Source: DASSFG01 sp035547915 (lineage in GTDB: Bacteria > Planctomycetota > Planctomycetia > Pirellulales > JAICIG01). Taken from it: a stretch of DNA of 64,000 bases. The stretch lies in NCBI GenBank assembly GCA_035547915.1, contig DASZTS010000027.1, forward strand, positions 1-64,000. Direction: 5' to 3'. A program made the position numbers and the translations under genes. Positions 30,220 to 39,650 of this stretch are shown here, one piece after another (within the stretch, counting starts at the first letter, position 1; each line of letters begins with the position of its first letter). The notes under the pieces were generated by a model. The model was given only the letters and a program-made list of their open reading frames with translations. It was not told the origin of the DNA and did not search any database.

Positions 30220-32631
30220 ATGAGAGCCGTTGTCTGTGCCTTCGTCGTCTGCTGTTCGGCGGTGGCCGCCGCCCCGCCGCCGAAACCCGCGGCCGAAGAA
30301 GCGAACTCCGTCAGCCTGTTCGATCGCACGACGCTCGTCGGCTGGGATAACGGATCTCGCCCGGCAACCGGTTGGCGGATGGCCGACGGCGTACTGCAAG
30401 GCCAGGCCGATTCGTCGCCGCTGTTGTCGGGTTGGAGTTGGGGAGATGTCGAATTGAGCTTCCGCTGGCGAGCCGGCCGAGGCACGAAGTGGCGCTTCGT
30501 GCTGCGTGGTCTGCCGACGGGAGAATCGCTCGGTGAGGTCCGATTGAGTACCGGTGCGACGAGCGCGGCGAATGCCTCGCAGGAGACGGGCAGACCGAGC
30601 AGGCTTGATATCGAGGTTCCATCGACCGCCGACGGCTGGCAGGCAACCGTGGTGAAACGCCGGGGAGACCGGCTCGAGGTGACGAGCGGCAGGTCTTCGG
30701 CCGCGCTGACGATCGGCGCCGCGCGATTCGCTTTGGAGCTGTCGCTCAGCGGAGGTGATGGTTCGCTCGCCGATCTGCGGGCGGTCGAACCGGCCGGTGA
30801 CCCGCTCTACAACGGCAAGGACCTCGGCGGTTGGTGGACTCCGGGGAATCTCGACTCGTGGCGACCCGAGCCCGACGGCATCGTCTGCGTCAACAACAAC
30901 GGCAACTACTTGCGCACCGAACGGGAGTACGCCAACTTCACGCTCTCGTTCGGCTACAAGATGGCCCGCGGCGGCAATTCGGGCATCGGCATCCGTACGG
31001 CTCGTGAGGGCTGGCCCTCGGGCGATGGCATGGAACTGCAAATGCTCGACGAGACGGATGGCACGCCGATCACGCGGCACTCGACGATGGCCATCTATGG
31101 GAATCTCGAACCGCTCGCGCGGGCCGACCGTTCGCAGGAGTGGAACCGCGTGGTGATCAAGGCCGAAGGGTACATGATCTCGGCCTGGGTCAACGGCGTG
31201 CTCGTGCAACACGCCAACACGTCGGAATTGCCCGAACTGCGGCGGCGAAACCTCAAAGGTTGGATCGGCCTCCAAGATCACGGTGCTCGCACCGAGTTCC
31301 GCGATTTGCGGGTGCTCGCAGCGCCCGATGGCCTCGGGCTGCCGGCATGGCAAACACCGCGTTCGCAAGACGGCTCGCAGCTCGTGCTCGAACGATTGAT
31401 GAACCCGGAGCGGCTGGCCATCGCCGACGGTTTTGGTTCCGGCGCCGTGGCCGGTCATGCGCAGGGCAAGGACGAGCGGGTGCTGGCCGAACTGGCGGGG
31501 CCCGCGGCGGTGGTGGTCTTCTCGCGCAGCAACCAGGCGGGGCAGCTCGCGTTCTACTTCGACGGCGAATCGGAGCCGCGCTTGCAGTGCCCGGCCGACA
31601 AGTTGCACGAACACCTGCCGTTCGTCGGCCAGGACGTGCAACCGCTCCTCACCTATTTGCCCTTTCGCCGATCGCTCAGAGTAACGGTGCGTGACGTGGG
31701 TCCGAAACGGGTCGATTACCGGCTCGATTACGTGACGTTCCCCGCCAGCGTGTCGCTGGAGGATTTTGGAGATGTGGAGCGAGGCTTATGCGTCGCTCGC
31801 GGGCTGCTGCCGGCCCTTTCGTACCGCAACGAACAGTTGGGATGGGGCACGCATCGCGAAGCCGACCCGTTGCCGCGCGCCGGGTTGGAGAACCAGAAAG
31901 TCGACGAGCAGGACCGGGTGAAATTCGTCGATTTGAAGGGACCGGGCATCGTCGAGTGGACAAAACTGATCGCTGCTCCGTCGCTGTTGAACGACGACGA
32001 TCTGTGGCTCGAAGTCACGGTCGACGGCGAATCCGAACCGGCGATCGCCGCGCCGGTCCGTTATTTCTTTCCCGGCCTGGCAGGAGGCAACTATCCGAAC
32101 TACGCCGTGCTCAATCGCAACGGCTGGACGAACATGCTGCCGCTCCCCTACCGTTCGCGATTGACGATCGCCGTGGCCAATCATGGCCGCCGCCCCGTGC
32201 AGCCGGTCGGTCTGCAAGTGTCGTATCAGCCGCTCGAAGACGCGAACGATCCGCGCCTCGCGCGCCGGCTGCGCGGCCTGTTCGAGACCGAGGCCGGATC
32301 GTCCGCCGAGCGCTCGTGGGTCAAAACATCGGGGAGCGGACGGCTCATCGGCCTGGTGACGCAATGTGCCAAGAAGATGGCCGGCGTCGACTCGCTCACG
32401 ATCGACGGCCGACCGCAAGACGGTTGGCATTCGCCCGACTGGCAATCGTTGTTGGGTATTGGCGCAGGCACCGCCGACGAGCGTCACAGCCTGAGCGGCC
32501 GGCAGGGGGAATTTCAATGGCGGTTCTTCTTGCTGGCTCCGCCCGAATTCCGCGACTCGCTGGAGCTGCGTGCCACCGACGGCCCTCCGCTCGGCAACCG
32601 CCTGGCCCTGTTCTTGCTCGACGCCCGATAA
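30220..32631 (+). CDS. exported DUF1080 (3-keto-disaccharide hydrolase-like) protein with DUF2961-like C-terminus
   Basis: 803 residues from the ATG at 30220. A signal peptide (MRAVVCAFVVCCSAVAA) is followed by a first LamG-like sandwich at about 30-190 and a clear DUF1080 domain at about 197-366 (LYNGKDLGGWW; GGNSGIGIRTAREGWPSGDG; MELQMLD). The region at about 540-690 (LWLEVTVDGESEPAIAAPVR; YFFPG; LPLPYRSRLTIAVAN) resembles the DUF2961/GH172 beta-sandwich. DUF1080 proteins are abundant in planctomycetes; characterised ones cleave 3-keto-glycosides or bind glycans. A role in extracellular polysaccharide use is likely, with catalysis unproven. Confidence 0.82.
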   Translation: MRAVVCAFVVCCSAVAAAPPPKPAAEEANSVSLFDRTTLVGWDNGSRPATGWRMADGVLQGQADSSPLLSGWSWGDVELSFRWRAGRGTKWRFVLRGLPTGESLGEVRLSTGATSAANASQETGRPSRLDIEVPSTADGWQATVVKRRGDRLEVTSGRSSAALTIGAARFALELSLSGGDGSLADLRAVEPAGDPLYNGKDLGGWWTPGNLDSWRPEPDGIVCVNNNGNYLRTEREYANFTLSFGYKMARGGNSGIGIRTAREGWPSGDGMELQMLDETDGTPITRHSTMAIYGNLEPLARADRSQEWNRVVIKAEGYMISAWVNGVLVQHANTSELPELRRRNLKGWIGLQDHGARTEFRDLRVLAAPDGLGLPAWQTPRSQDGSQLVLERLMNPERLAIADGFGSGAVAGHAQGKDERVLAELAGPAAVVVFSRSNQAGQLAFYFDGESEPRLQCPADKLHEHLPFVGQDVQPLLTYLPFRRSLRVTVRDVGPKRVDYRLDYVTFPASVSLEDFGDVERGLCVARGLLPALSYRNEQLGWGTHREADPLPRAGLENQKVDEQDRVKFVDLKGPGIVEWTKLIAAPSLLNDDDLWLEVTVDGESEPAIAAPVRYFFPGLAGGNYPNYAVLNRNGWTNMLPLPYRSRLTIAVANHGRRPVQPVGLQVSYQPLEDANDPRLARRLRGLFETEAGSSAERSWVKTSGSGRLIGLVTQCAKKMAGVDSLTIDGRPQDGWHSPDWQSLLGIGAGTADERHSLSGRQGEFQWRFFLLAPPEFRDSLELRATDGPPLGNRLALFLLDAR

Positions 32632-32649
32632 CGCACGCCGACGTGCATC

Positions 32650-33687
32650 TCAGCCGGCCGGCTCCTGCTGCGTGATGCAATGGAAGGCACCCAGGCCCCA
32701 GGCCAGTTCCACGGCGCGAAGGCCACAAATCCGCCGATCGGGGAAGAGCCGCGTCAGCGTCTCGATGGCCGTCGCGTCGGTCGGCTGGCCGAACTGCGGC
32801 ACGACGACGAGACCGTTGGCGATATAGAAATTCATATAGCTCGTCGGCAGGCGATGTTCGCCGTGGAAGACGGGTGCGGGCATGGGCAGCTTGACGATTT
32901 CCAGCGGGCGGCCCTGTTCGTCACTCGCCGCCTGCAACCGTGCGAGGTTGTCGCGCAGCGGTTCGTAGTTGATGTCCCGCGGATTGCTTTCGACGGCCGC
33001 GACCACGGTCCGTGGCGACACGAAGCGGGCCAACTCGTCGATGTGTCCGTCGGTGTCGTCGCCCACGATGCCGCCGCCCAGCCAGATCACGTGTCGCGCA
33101 CCGCAATAGTCGGCCAGGTAGCGTTCGATCTCCTCGCGCGTCATCCCCGCATTGCGATTGGGATTGAGCAGGCATTGCTCGGTGGTGAGCAGGCTGCCGC
33201 TGCCGTTGACGTCGATCGCGCCCCCCTCCAACACGATGCCCGGTTCGAAGCGGCGGCGGCCCAGCAGGTCGGCGATGCCGCGCGGCACCTGCTGGTCGAG
33301 ATCGAAGGGCGGGTACTTGCCGCCCCAGGCGTTGTAGCCCCAATGGACGAGCGCCGGCTCGGCGTCGGCCGGACCGCTGAGAAACGTCGGACCGTGATCG
33401 CGCATCCAGGCGTCGTTGGTCGGGATGTCGTGCAGCGTGACTCGCGGCAGATCTCCGACCAGGCGACGGGCCTCGCTCAACACGGCAGCGCCGCCCGCCA
33501 GAATGTGCACGGGCTCGGCCGTAGAGAGCACGCGGACCAACTCGGCCCAGATTCCGGGCACCGGCTCGAATTGCTCCGGCCAAGAGTTGCGGTTGTGCGG
33601 CCAAGAGAGCCAGGTCGCCGCGTGCCGCTCCCATTCCGCGGGCATGCGGTAACCGAGATGGGCCGGAACGCTGGAAGCGTGCACCAA
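32650..33687 (-). CDS. aguA: agmatine deiminase
   Basis: 345 residues. It converts agmatine to N-carbamoylputrescine and ammonia. Family motifs: GYRMPAEWERHAATWLSWPH, WMRDHGPTF, GGGIVGDDTDGHIDELARF and the C-terminal GAFHCITQQ with catalytic Cys337. The start is non-ATG: TTG at 33687 or GTG at 33684, both compatible with the conserved N-terminus; the first ATG would remove conserved residues. It lies 15 bases after aguB on the same strand, so the two form an operon for making putrescine from arginine-derived agmatine. Confidence 0.94.
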   Translation of the reverse strand: MVHASSVPAHLGYRMPAEWERHAATWLSWPHNRNSWPEQFEPVPGIWAELVRVLSTAEPVHILAGGAAVLSEARRLVGDLPRVTLHDIPTNDAWMRDHGPTFLSGPADAEPALVHWGYNAWGGKYPPFDLDQQVPRGIADLLGRRRFEPGIVLEGGAIDVNGSGSLLTTEQCLLNPNRNAGMTREEIERYLADYCGARHVIWLGGGIVGDDTDGHIDELARFVSPRTVVAAVESNPRDINYEPLRDNLARLQAASDEQGRPLEIVKLPMPAPVFHGEHRLPTSYMNFYIANGLVVVPQFGQPTDATAIETLTRLFPDRRICGLRAVELAWGLGAFHCITQQEPAG

Positions 33688-33702
33688 GACGAAGTACCCC
33701 TG

Positions 33703-34614
33703 TTAATCGAGATACCGCTTGACGAGGTCGCCGTAGGCGTCGATGCGGCGGTCACGCAAGAACGGCCAATGGGTGCGGACCACGTCGATCTGGTCGAGGT
33801 TGCACTCGACGACGAGCGTGGCTTCGGCATTGTGGTCGGCCCGGGCCAGCACATTGCCGTTCGGGTCGGCCACGAACGAGGCCCCCCAGAATTCGATATT
33901 CCCTTCCATGCCCGTGCGGTTGACGGCCGCCACGAACACTCCGTTGGCGATGGCGTGGCTGCGCATCATCGTCTCCCAGGCCGAGTGCTGGCTGACGCCA
34001 AACTCGGCCTTCTCGCTGGGGTGCCAACCGATCGCCGTCGGATAGAAGAGGATCTGTGCCCCGGTCAGCGCCGTGAGGCGGGCGGCCTCGGGATACCATT
34101 GGTCCCAGCACACGCACACGCCGGCCCGCCCGTAGCGCGTGTCGCAACTCCTGAAGCCCAGATCGCCCGGCGTGAAATAGAATTTTTCGTAGTAGAGCGG
34201 ATCGTCGGGGATGTGCATCTTGCGATACAGACCGACCTGTTCGCCATCGGCATCGAACACGACCGCCGTGTTGTGATAGAGCCCGGGGGCGCGGCGCTCG
34301 AAGAGCGAACCGATGATCGCCACGCCATGCTCGCGCGCGGCCGCCGCCAACGCTTCGCTCGTCGGGCCGGGGATCGGCTCCGCGTCGCCAAAACGGGCAT
34401 GGTCTTCCGACTGACAGAAATACTCGCCCGCGAACAACTCTTGCAGGCAGACGATCTGCGCCCCGGCCGCGGCGGCTTCGGCGATGCGCGACAGCGCCTT
34501 GCGCAGGTTCGGCTCTTTCTCGCGCGTGCAGTTCATCTGCACCAGACCGATCGTCACCTTCGACGGCGGCGCGGCACGCGGCGATCGTTCCTCTTTTCGT
34601 TTCGACGGCATCAT
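33703..34614 (-). CDS. aguB: N-carbamoylputrescine amidase
   Basis: 303 residues of the nitrilase superfamily. It hydrolyses N-carbamoylputrescine to putrescine. The triad is Glu59 (CLQELFAGEYF), Lys132 (YRKMHIPDDP) and Cys169 (GVCVCWDQWYPEAARL), all in AguB-specific motifs. The start is one of two adjacent ATGs at 34614/34611; the frame is open to 34803, but that part overlaps the divergent BioF gene. Only 34 bases separate it from the divergent gene at 34649, so promoters must be compact or overlap coding DNA. Confidence 0.94.
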   Translation of the reverse strand: MMPSKRKEERSPRAAPPSKVTIGLVQMNCTREKEPNLRKALSRIAEAAAAGAQIVCLQELFAGEYFCQSEDHARFGDAEPIPGPTSEALAAAAREHGVAIIGSLFERRAPGLYHNTAVVFDADGEQVGLYRKMHIPDDPLYYEKFYFTPGDLGFRSCDTRYGRAGVCVCWDQWYPEAARLTALTGAQILFYPTAIGWHPSEKAEFGVSQHSAWETMMRSHAIANGVFVAAVNRTGMEGNIEFWGASFVADPNGNVLARADHNAEATLVVECNLDQIDVVRTHWPFLRDRRIDAYGDLVKRYLD

Positions 34615-34648
34615 GTTTTGATGGTAGCGTAGCAGGCACGAGTAGAGA

Positions 34649-35842
34649 ATGGGGCGTTCGACTATGAAACGATCACACGACGCGTTGGCTTGGATCGACC
34701 GCGAATTGGCGGTGCTCTCCGAACGCGACCTGCTGCGCCGGCTGCGGACGCACGGGGGACGGCAGGGCGCCGTGCTCGAATTCGGCGGACGCGAGTTGAT
34801 CAACTTCGGATCGAACGACTACTTGGGGCTGGCCGGCGATCCGCGCTTGGCCGTGGCTGCCAAGATCGGGCTCGATGAAGAGGGCTGCGGGAGTGGAGCG
34901 AGCCCGCTGTTGGTCGGGCATAGTTCCGCGCTGGCGCGGCTCGAGCAGCGGCTGGCGACGTTCGAGGGGACGGAAGCGGCCGTTGTCTTTCCGTCGGGCT
35001 TCGCGGCGAACCTGGGAACGATCGGGGCGCTCGTCGGACCGGGCGACGCCGTGTTCAGCGACGAGTTGAACCATGCCAGCATCGTCGACGGTTGCCGGCT
35101 TTCGCGGGCACAGGTCCACATCTATCCGCACGGCGATTGCGGCGCGCTCGAATCGCAATTGGAGGCGGCCAAGTCCTTTCGGCGGCGCCTCGTCGTCACC
35201 GACAGCCTGTTCAGCATGGACGGCGACGCGGCGCCGCTGGCCGAGTTGGCGCGGCTCGCCGACCAATACAAGGCCATGCTCATGGTCGACGAAGCGCACG
35301 CCACGGGTGTTTTCGGGCCGCAGGGGCGCGGCGTCTGCGAGTGGCTGGGCATCGAAGACCACGTGGCGGTGCGCGTCGGCACGCTCAGCAAGGCACTCGG
35401 CGCGGCCGGCGGATTCGTTTGCGGCCCCCGCTCGCTCATCGAATGGCTGGTCAACCGCGCGCGGCCCTATGTCTTTTCCACGGCCTTGCCGCCGCCCATC
35501 GCCGCGGCAGGCATCGCCGCCGTCGACATCGTTGGGCAAGAGCCGGCCCGGCGGACCGATCTTCTCCGCCGAGCCCAGTGGCTGCGTGCGGAACTGACCG
35601 CCCGGGGGTGGTCGACCGGCGACTCGACGAGCCACATCGTGCCGTTGGTCGTGGGTGAAGCTCGGCGGGCGTTGGAACTGTCGGCGCGGCTGGCCGACGG
35701 CGGCGTCTGGGTGCCGGCCATTCGCCCGCCCAGCGTGCCCGCAGACGGCTCGCGACTGCGCATCAGCCTGTGTCATGGCCACGACGAGACCATGTTGGGG
35801 GCCTTGTTGGCCGCCTTGGACCGCACTGCGTCGGTCCGCTGA
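34649..35842 (+). CDS. bioF: 8-amino-7-oxononanoate synthase-like PLP enzyme
   Basis: 397 residues of the alpha-oxoamine synthase family. The PLP lysine is Lys248 in GTLSKALGAAGGF; MVDEAHATGVFGPQGRGV and FGSNDYLGLAGDPR are conserved. BioF joins pimeloyl-ACP and alanine in biotin synthesis; KBL and serine palmitoyltransferase are close relatives. Overall length and the C-terminal LRISLCHGHD favour BioF, but no other biotin gene is adjacent. The start could be 34664 instead (five residues shorter). Its stop codon overlaps a dispersed repeat. Confidence 0.82.
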   Translation: MGRSTMKRSHDALAWIDRELAVLSERDLLRRLRTHGGRQGAVLEFGGRELINFGSNDYLGLAGDPRLAVAAKIGLDEEGCGSGASPLLVGHSSALARLEQRLATFEGTEAAVVFPSGFAANLGTIGALVGPGDAVFSDELNHASIVDGCRLSRAQVHIYPHGDCGALESQLEAAKSFRRRLVVTDSLFSMDGDAAPLAELARLADQYKAMLMVDEAHATGVFGPQGRGVCEWLGIEDHVAVRVGTLSKALGAAGGFVCGPRSLIEWLVNRARPYVFSTALPPPIAAAGIAAVDIVGQEPARRTDLLRRAQWLRAELTARGWSTGDSTSHIVPLVVGEARRALELSARLADGGVWVPAIRPPSVPADGSRLRISLCHGHDETMLGALLAALDRTASVR

Positions 35843-35928
35843 GAGCGGCCGACAAGACCCGAAAGCGGGAGCGCCGTGGGAGAAAGAAGCGGCGGTGGAA
35901 CGCCGATCTTTCCGTATTCGTTCGGCCG
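35841..35928 (-). repeat. dispersed terminator-like repeat, copy 9 (inverted)
   Basis: On the plus strand it reads AGAGCGGCCGACAAGACCCG at the left, then GGGAGCGCCGTGGGAGAAAG and an ACGCCGATCTTT arm. It begins in the bioF stop codon. The right terminal block is decayed. Confidence 0.65.
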
Positions 35929-35985
35929 ATCGGCCAGATTACGCCAGCCCGTGCGGAATGAAAGCGCCGCCGCGTCGTCCTATCC

Positions 35986-36480
35986 ATGATGACCCCAACC
36001 CAGGTCGCGAGCCTGATCGACAAACACGCCGCCACCCTGGTGCTGTTTGCGCGGCAGTGGTGCCGAGAGCCCGAAGACGTGGTGCAGGATGCGTTTGTGA
36101 AACTCGTCCGGCAGCGTCAGCCGCCCTTGGACGCGGTGGCCTGGCTGTACCGCGTGGTCCGTAACGGCGCGATCGATGCGGGCAAGACGGCCCAGCGGCG
36201 GAAACGCCGCGAAACGGTCGTCTCGCGGCCCGAGCGGTGGTTCGTCGAAGACGAGATCGACGGGCTCGACGCGGAGACGGCCGTGGCCGCACTCGAGCGG
36301 CTCGCCGGCGAGGAACGCGAGGTCATCGTGGCCCGATATTGGGGTGGCTTGAGTTTTGAACAGATCGCGGCGATGGTCGGCTGCTCGGCCAGCACGGCCT
36401 TCCGCCGCTATACCTCCGCTCTGGAACAACTTCGCCGGAATTTGGGGATACCATGTCCGAACCGCTCATCGAACGCCTGA
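35986..36480 (+). CDS. ECF-type RNA polymerase sigma factor
   Basis: 164 residues. Region 2 at about 10-70 (QWCREPEDVVQDAFVKLVRQ; AWLYRVVRNGAIDAGK) and region 4 at about 100-155 (LAGEEREVIVARYWGGLSFE; QIAAMVGCSASTAFRRYTSA). Its last 28 bases overlap the downstream membrane gene, which is the usual position of an anti-sigma factor. It probably directs a small regulon; an exported protein gene follows and may be a target. Confidence 0.9.
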   Translation: MMTPTQVASLIDKHAATLVLFARQWCREPEDVVQDAFVKLVRQRQPPLDAVAWLYRVVRNGAIDAGKTAQRRKRRETVVSRPERWFVEDEIDGLDAETAVAALERLAGEEREVIVARYWGGLSFEQIAAMVGCSASTAFRRYTSALEQLRRNLGIPCPNRSSNA

Positions 36481-36863
36481 GTCGTTTCACTCCCGCCGCC
36501 AGCGGCCTCGATCGCGACGCATTGCTGTTCGCGGCCGGCCGCGGTTCCGCGCGGCCGAACCGCGGCTGGATGCTGCTTTCCGGCTTCTTGGCCACGACCC
36601 AGCTCGTCGCGTTGGGGCTCTTCTTGCCGCAGGCGGCCGGATGGAACCGGTCATCCGCCGGGGCGATTGCCGTGCGGCCCACGCCGCCCCTGGCAAGCAG
36701 TCGGACGGAGCCGGATGCGGTGGCCGATCCGCGCATCTGGACGGTCCGCCATGACCTGGACGAGGTTCGGCTCCAGGAGCGCCTCGGCGAATCGCTCGTA
36801 CTCTCCGACACCGAACCGGTTCTGCGCGCGTTCGGCGATCCGCAGTCCGCCGCGGTGAACTGA
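36453..36863 (+). CDS. single-pass membrane protein, candidate anti-sigma partner
   Basis: 136 residues, overlapping the sigma gene by 28 bases, so translation is coupled. One membrane segment at about 37-55 (WMLLSGFLATTQLVALGLFL). The N-terminal 35 residues are cytoplasmic by the positive-inside rule, and the C-terminal 80 are polar. It lacks the HxxxCxxC zinc motif of ZAS anti-sigma domains. The role as anti-sigma is inferred from position alone. Confidence 0.65.
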   Translation: MSEPLIERLSRFTPAASGLDRDALLFAAGRGSARPNRGWMLLSGFLATTQLVALGLFLPQAAGWNRSSAGAIAVRPTPPLASSRTEPDAVADPRIWTVRHDLDEVRLQERLGESLVLSDTEPVLRAFGDPQSAAVN

Positions 36864-36944
36864 TCATCTATCCGAAGTGGCGTTTGAAAGGACGCCCCTT
36901 ATCGTTTTGTGTTGCCGCTGTCGCATTTTTTCCCAGGAGATGCT

Positions 36945-38318
36945 ATGTACCGAACTCTATGTCTTGTGGCCATGTCGACCCTGCTTGCGCTGCCTTGCCG
37001 CGGCGAGGAAACGGTCGATGCGAAGGAAACGCTCATTCGCCTGACCGTGTCACCGGCGGCGGCGCCCCAACCTGCGTTGAAATACACCCTCTTGCCCGAG
37101 ATGCGGGACATGGAACCGGGCAATCCCGTCCAGGGCTACATGCTCGGCTTCATGGAGCAGGAGAAGTTCTTTTTCGACAAGCAAACGGTCGAGCGGCGCG
37201 ACCAACTCTTGAAGATGCCGCTGGCGGAGCTACCGAAAGACGAAGTGAAGGACTACGGTGGCTCGGCGCTCAAGCAGGCCGATTGGGCGGCCCGGCTCGA
37301 CCACGCCGACTGGCAGATCCTGCTCAAGCTGAAGGCCCAGGGAATCAGTCTGCTCATACCCGACGTGCAACAATTGCGGGTGCTGGCTCGCGCGCTGAAG
37401 GTGCGGTTTCGCGGCGACGTCGCCGATCATCGCTTCGACGACGCGGTGCGCACCGCCCAGACGATGTTCGCCCTGTCGCGGCATTTGGGCGAGCATTTGA
37501 CGTTCATCGGTAACCTGGTAGGTGGTATCGTCGCTCACCTGGCTATCGATCCGCTAGAGGAGATGATCGGTCAGCCCGGGTGTCCCAATCTGTATTGGGC
37601 GCTGACCTATCTGCCGAGCCCGCTCGTGCGAACGGATATCGGTGCGCAAGGCGAACGGATCTGGATCGGGCCGATGTTTCGCGACCTGGACGACAAGGCA
37701 CCCCTGAGCGAAGCGCAGCTCAAGCGTGTCGTGGCCTTTTTCGAAAAGGTGGTGGAAGGAACGAAAATCCTCGGTGGAAAAACGTTGCGTGAATGGCTCG
37801 ACGTCCAGGTCAAAGACAATGCGGTCGTCGCGGCGGCCCGCCGCCGTCTGGCGGACGCGGGAATCTCGCCGGAGAGACTGTCGAGCTTTCCCGCGGAACA
37901 GGTGTTGTTGCTCGACGAGAAGCGCGCCTGCATCGAGCGACTGGACGACGTCATCAAGGTCGTCCAGTTGCCTGCATCGCAAGTCGACGCGTTTTCCGAA
38001 CAGATTCTGGCGAAGGGGCCGATTCTTTTCGATATGGCCCCGTCGTTTGAAAAGGTCAAGCGAGCGCAAATCCGGCTCGACCAGCGGATCGCCCTGTTGC
38101 GTCACGTCGAAGCCTTGCGGCTCTATGCGGCCGAGCATGGCAAGCTGCCGGCCAAGCTGTCCGACATCTCGGTCCCCTTGCCTGAAGATCCGTTCAGCGG
38201 TCAACCGTTCCGTTATGAGCTGAACGGCAAGACCGCCCACCTGCGCGGCACGGCTCCGAAAGCCGAGGCGAACAATCCTACCTTCAACCTGCACTACGAG
38301 CTGACGCTGCGGAACTGA
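36945..38318 (+). CDS. exported planctomycete protein with pseudopilin-like C-terminal segment
   Basis: 457 residues from the ATG at 36945, with CAGGAGA upstream. A signal peptide (MYRTLCLVAMSTLLALPCRG) is followed by a mainly helical body. The C-terminal stretch LRHVEALRLYAAEHGKLPAK, then PLPEDPFSGQPFRYEL resembles the globular end of type II secretion pseudopilins, but there is no prepilin leader. It lies about 80 bases after the sigma/partner pair and may be under their control. Function unknown. Confidence 0.75.
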   Translation: MYRTLCLVAMSTLLALPCRGEETVDAKETLIRLTVSPAAAPQPALKYTLLPEMRDMEPGNPVQGYMLGFMEQEKFFFDKQTVERRDQLLKMPLAELPKDEVKDYGGSALKQADWAARLDHADWQILLKLKAQGISLLIPDVQQLRVLARALKVRFRGDVADHRFDDAVRTAQTMFALSRHLGEHLTFIGNLVGGIVAHLAIDPLEEMIGQPGCPNLYWALTYLPSPLVRTDIGAQGERIWIGPMFRDLDDKAPLSEAQLKRVVAFFEKVVEGTKILGGKTLREWLDVQVKDNAVVAAARRRLADAGISPERLSSFPAEQVLLLDEKRACIERLDDVIKVVQLPASQVDAFSEQILAKGPILFDMAPSFEKVKRAQIRLDQRIALLRHVEALRLYAAEHGKLPAKLSDISVPLPEDPFSGQPFRYELNGKTAHLRGTAPKAEANNPTFNLHYELTLRN

Positions 38319-38340
38319 ATCTCCGCGACGTAGCGGAACT

Positions 38341-38388
38341 GCATTACGGCGGCGCTGCATTACGGCGGCGCTGCATTACGGCGGCGCT
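38341..38388. repeat. 16-bp tandem repeat, three units
   Basis: The unit gcattacggcggcgct is repeated three times without change, just after the exported-protein gene. No function is evident. Confidence 0.85.
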
Positions 38389-38505
38389 GCGGAGCTGGTC
38401 CGCCGAGAGATATCCGCTCGCGTCGAGCTTCATCGAGCGGACAAAACCGCTGCGGTTGGCCGCCCGCACCTTGAACGTCGGGCGGCCAACCGCTAGTTTA
38501 CCGCC

Positions 38506-39504
38506 ATGTCAAACCGCAAATTCAAGGTCGTCATCACCGACTTTCTGACCCACTCGCCCGAGACGGAAGAGCGTATCCTGGGCGACATCGCCCGCGTCGA
38601 CGTGCTCTGTGCCGATTACGAAGAGCAACTCGCCGGCCACATCGAAGACGCCGACGCGTTGATGATCTACCACACGCTCAAGCTCAGCTCCCGGTCGATC
38701 GAACGGCTCTCGCACTGCAAGCTGATCGTGCGGTGCGGGGTCGGCTACGACAACGTCGACTGGCGGTTCGCCCACGAGCGGGGAATTCCCGTGGCCAACG
38801 TCCCCGATTACGGCACCGAAGAGGTGGCCGATTCGGCGATCGGGCTGCTGCTGAGCATGACGCGCGGTATCTCGCTCCTGAACTCCCGACTGCGCCAGGG
38901 CGGCATCGATTGGAGTTATCGGCACGCATCTCCCCTCCGTCGCCTGCGGGGCCGCGTCTTGGGCATTGTGGGTCTGGGGCGGATCGGCTCGGCCGCCGCC
39001 CTGCGTGGCAAGGCACTGGGCATGGACGTCGTCTATTACGACCCCTACGCACCCGACGGCCGCGACAAATCGCTCGGCGTCCGCCGCGTCGAATCGCTCG
39101 ACGAGCTCCTCTCGCAAGCCTACGCCGTCAGCCTGCACTGCCCGTTGACTGACGATACCCGCCATCTGATCCGTGCCGAGACGCTGGCCAAGATGCCCGA
39201 CGGTTCCTATCTGGTCAATACGTCGCGCGGGGCCGTGGTCGACACGTCGGCCATCGCGGGGGCGATTGCTTCGGGAAAGCTCGCCGGTGCCGCGCTCGAC
39301 GTGCTCCCCTACGAGCCGCCGGCCGAAGACGATCCCTTGTTGTTGGCCTGGCGCAACCCCCAGCATCCGGCCTACCATCGCCTGTTGCTCAACCCTCACA
39401 CGGCCTTCTACAGCGAAGAGGGGCTGCTCGACATGCGCATTAAGGGGTCCGAGGCGTGTCGCCGCGCGTTGACCGGTCTGCCGCTGCGGAACGTCGTGAA
39501 TTAA
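38506..39504 (+). CDS. CtBP-like D-2-hydroxyacid dehydrogenase
   Basis: 332 residues of the D-isomer-specific 2-hydroxyacid dehydrogenase family. NAD site LGIVGLGRIGSAAALRGKAL; substrate Arg in VNTSRGAVVD; catalytic His in LLNPHTAFYS. The C-terminal NPHTAFYSEEGLLDMR and the overall spacing are those of the C-terminal-binding-protein subgroup. It reduces 2-oxoacids or oxidises 2-hydroxyacids with NAD(H); the substrate cannot be told. Conserved Glu is in ALDVLPYEPP. Convergent with the ribosomal genes. Confidence 0.88.
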   Translation: MSNRKFKVVITDFLTHSPETEERILGDIARVDVLCADYEEQLAGHIEDADALMIYHTLKLSSRSIERLSHCKLIVRCGVGYDNVDWRFAHERGIPVANVPDYGTEEVADSAIGLLLSMTRGISLLNSRLRQGGIDWSYRHASPLRRLRGRVLGIVGLGRIGSAAALRGKALGMDVVYYDPYAPDGRDKSLGVRRVESLDELLSQAYAVSLHCPLTDDTRHLIRAETLAKMPDGSYLVNTSRGAVVDTSAIAGAIASGKLAGAALDVLPYEPPAEDDPLLLAWRNPQHPAYHRLLLNPHTAFYSEEGLLDMRIKGSEACRRALTGLPLRNVVN

Positions 39505-39650
39505 CGCCGCGCGCGTGAGTTAGCCCGTGCGAAGTCTCTGGCGGAGCGCCGCGCAAAATGAACGCTTGCGCGGCAATTGCTATTGATACCGTAAGCCCTC
39601 GCGGCGTGTAGCTCACTGCCAATCGTGCCCGCCACCGATACCGCTCAAGC

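Noticed and set aside
30136..31641. 501-codon minus-strand open frame
   Set aside because: Antisense to the DUF1080 gene; composition is that of a shadow frame.
32680..34632. 650-codon plus-strand open frame
   Set aside because: Antisense to aguA and aguB, both of which have clear catalytic motifs.
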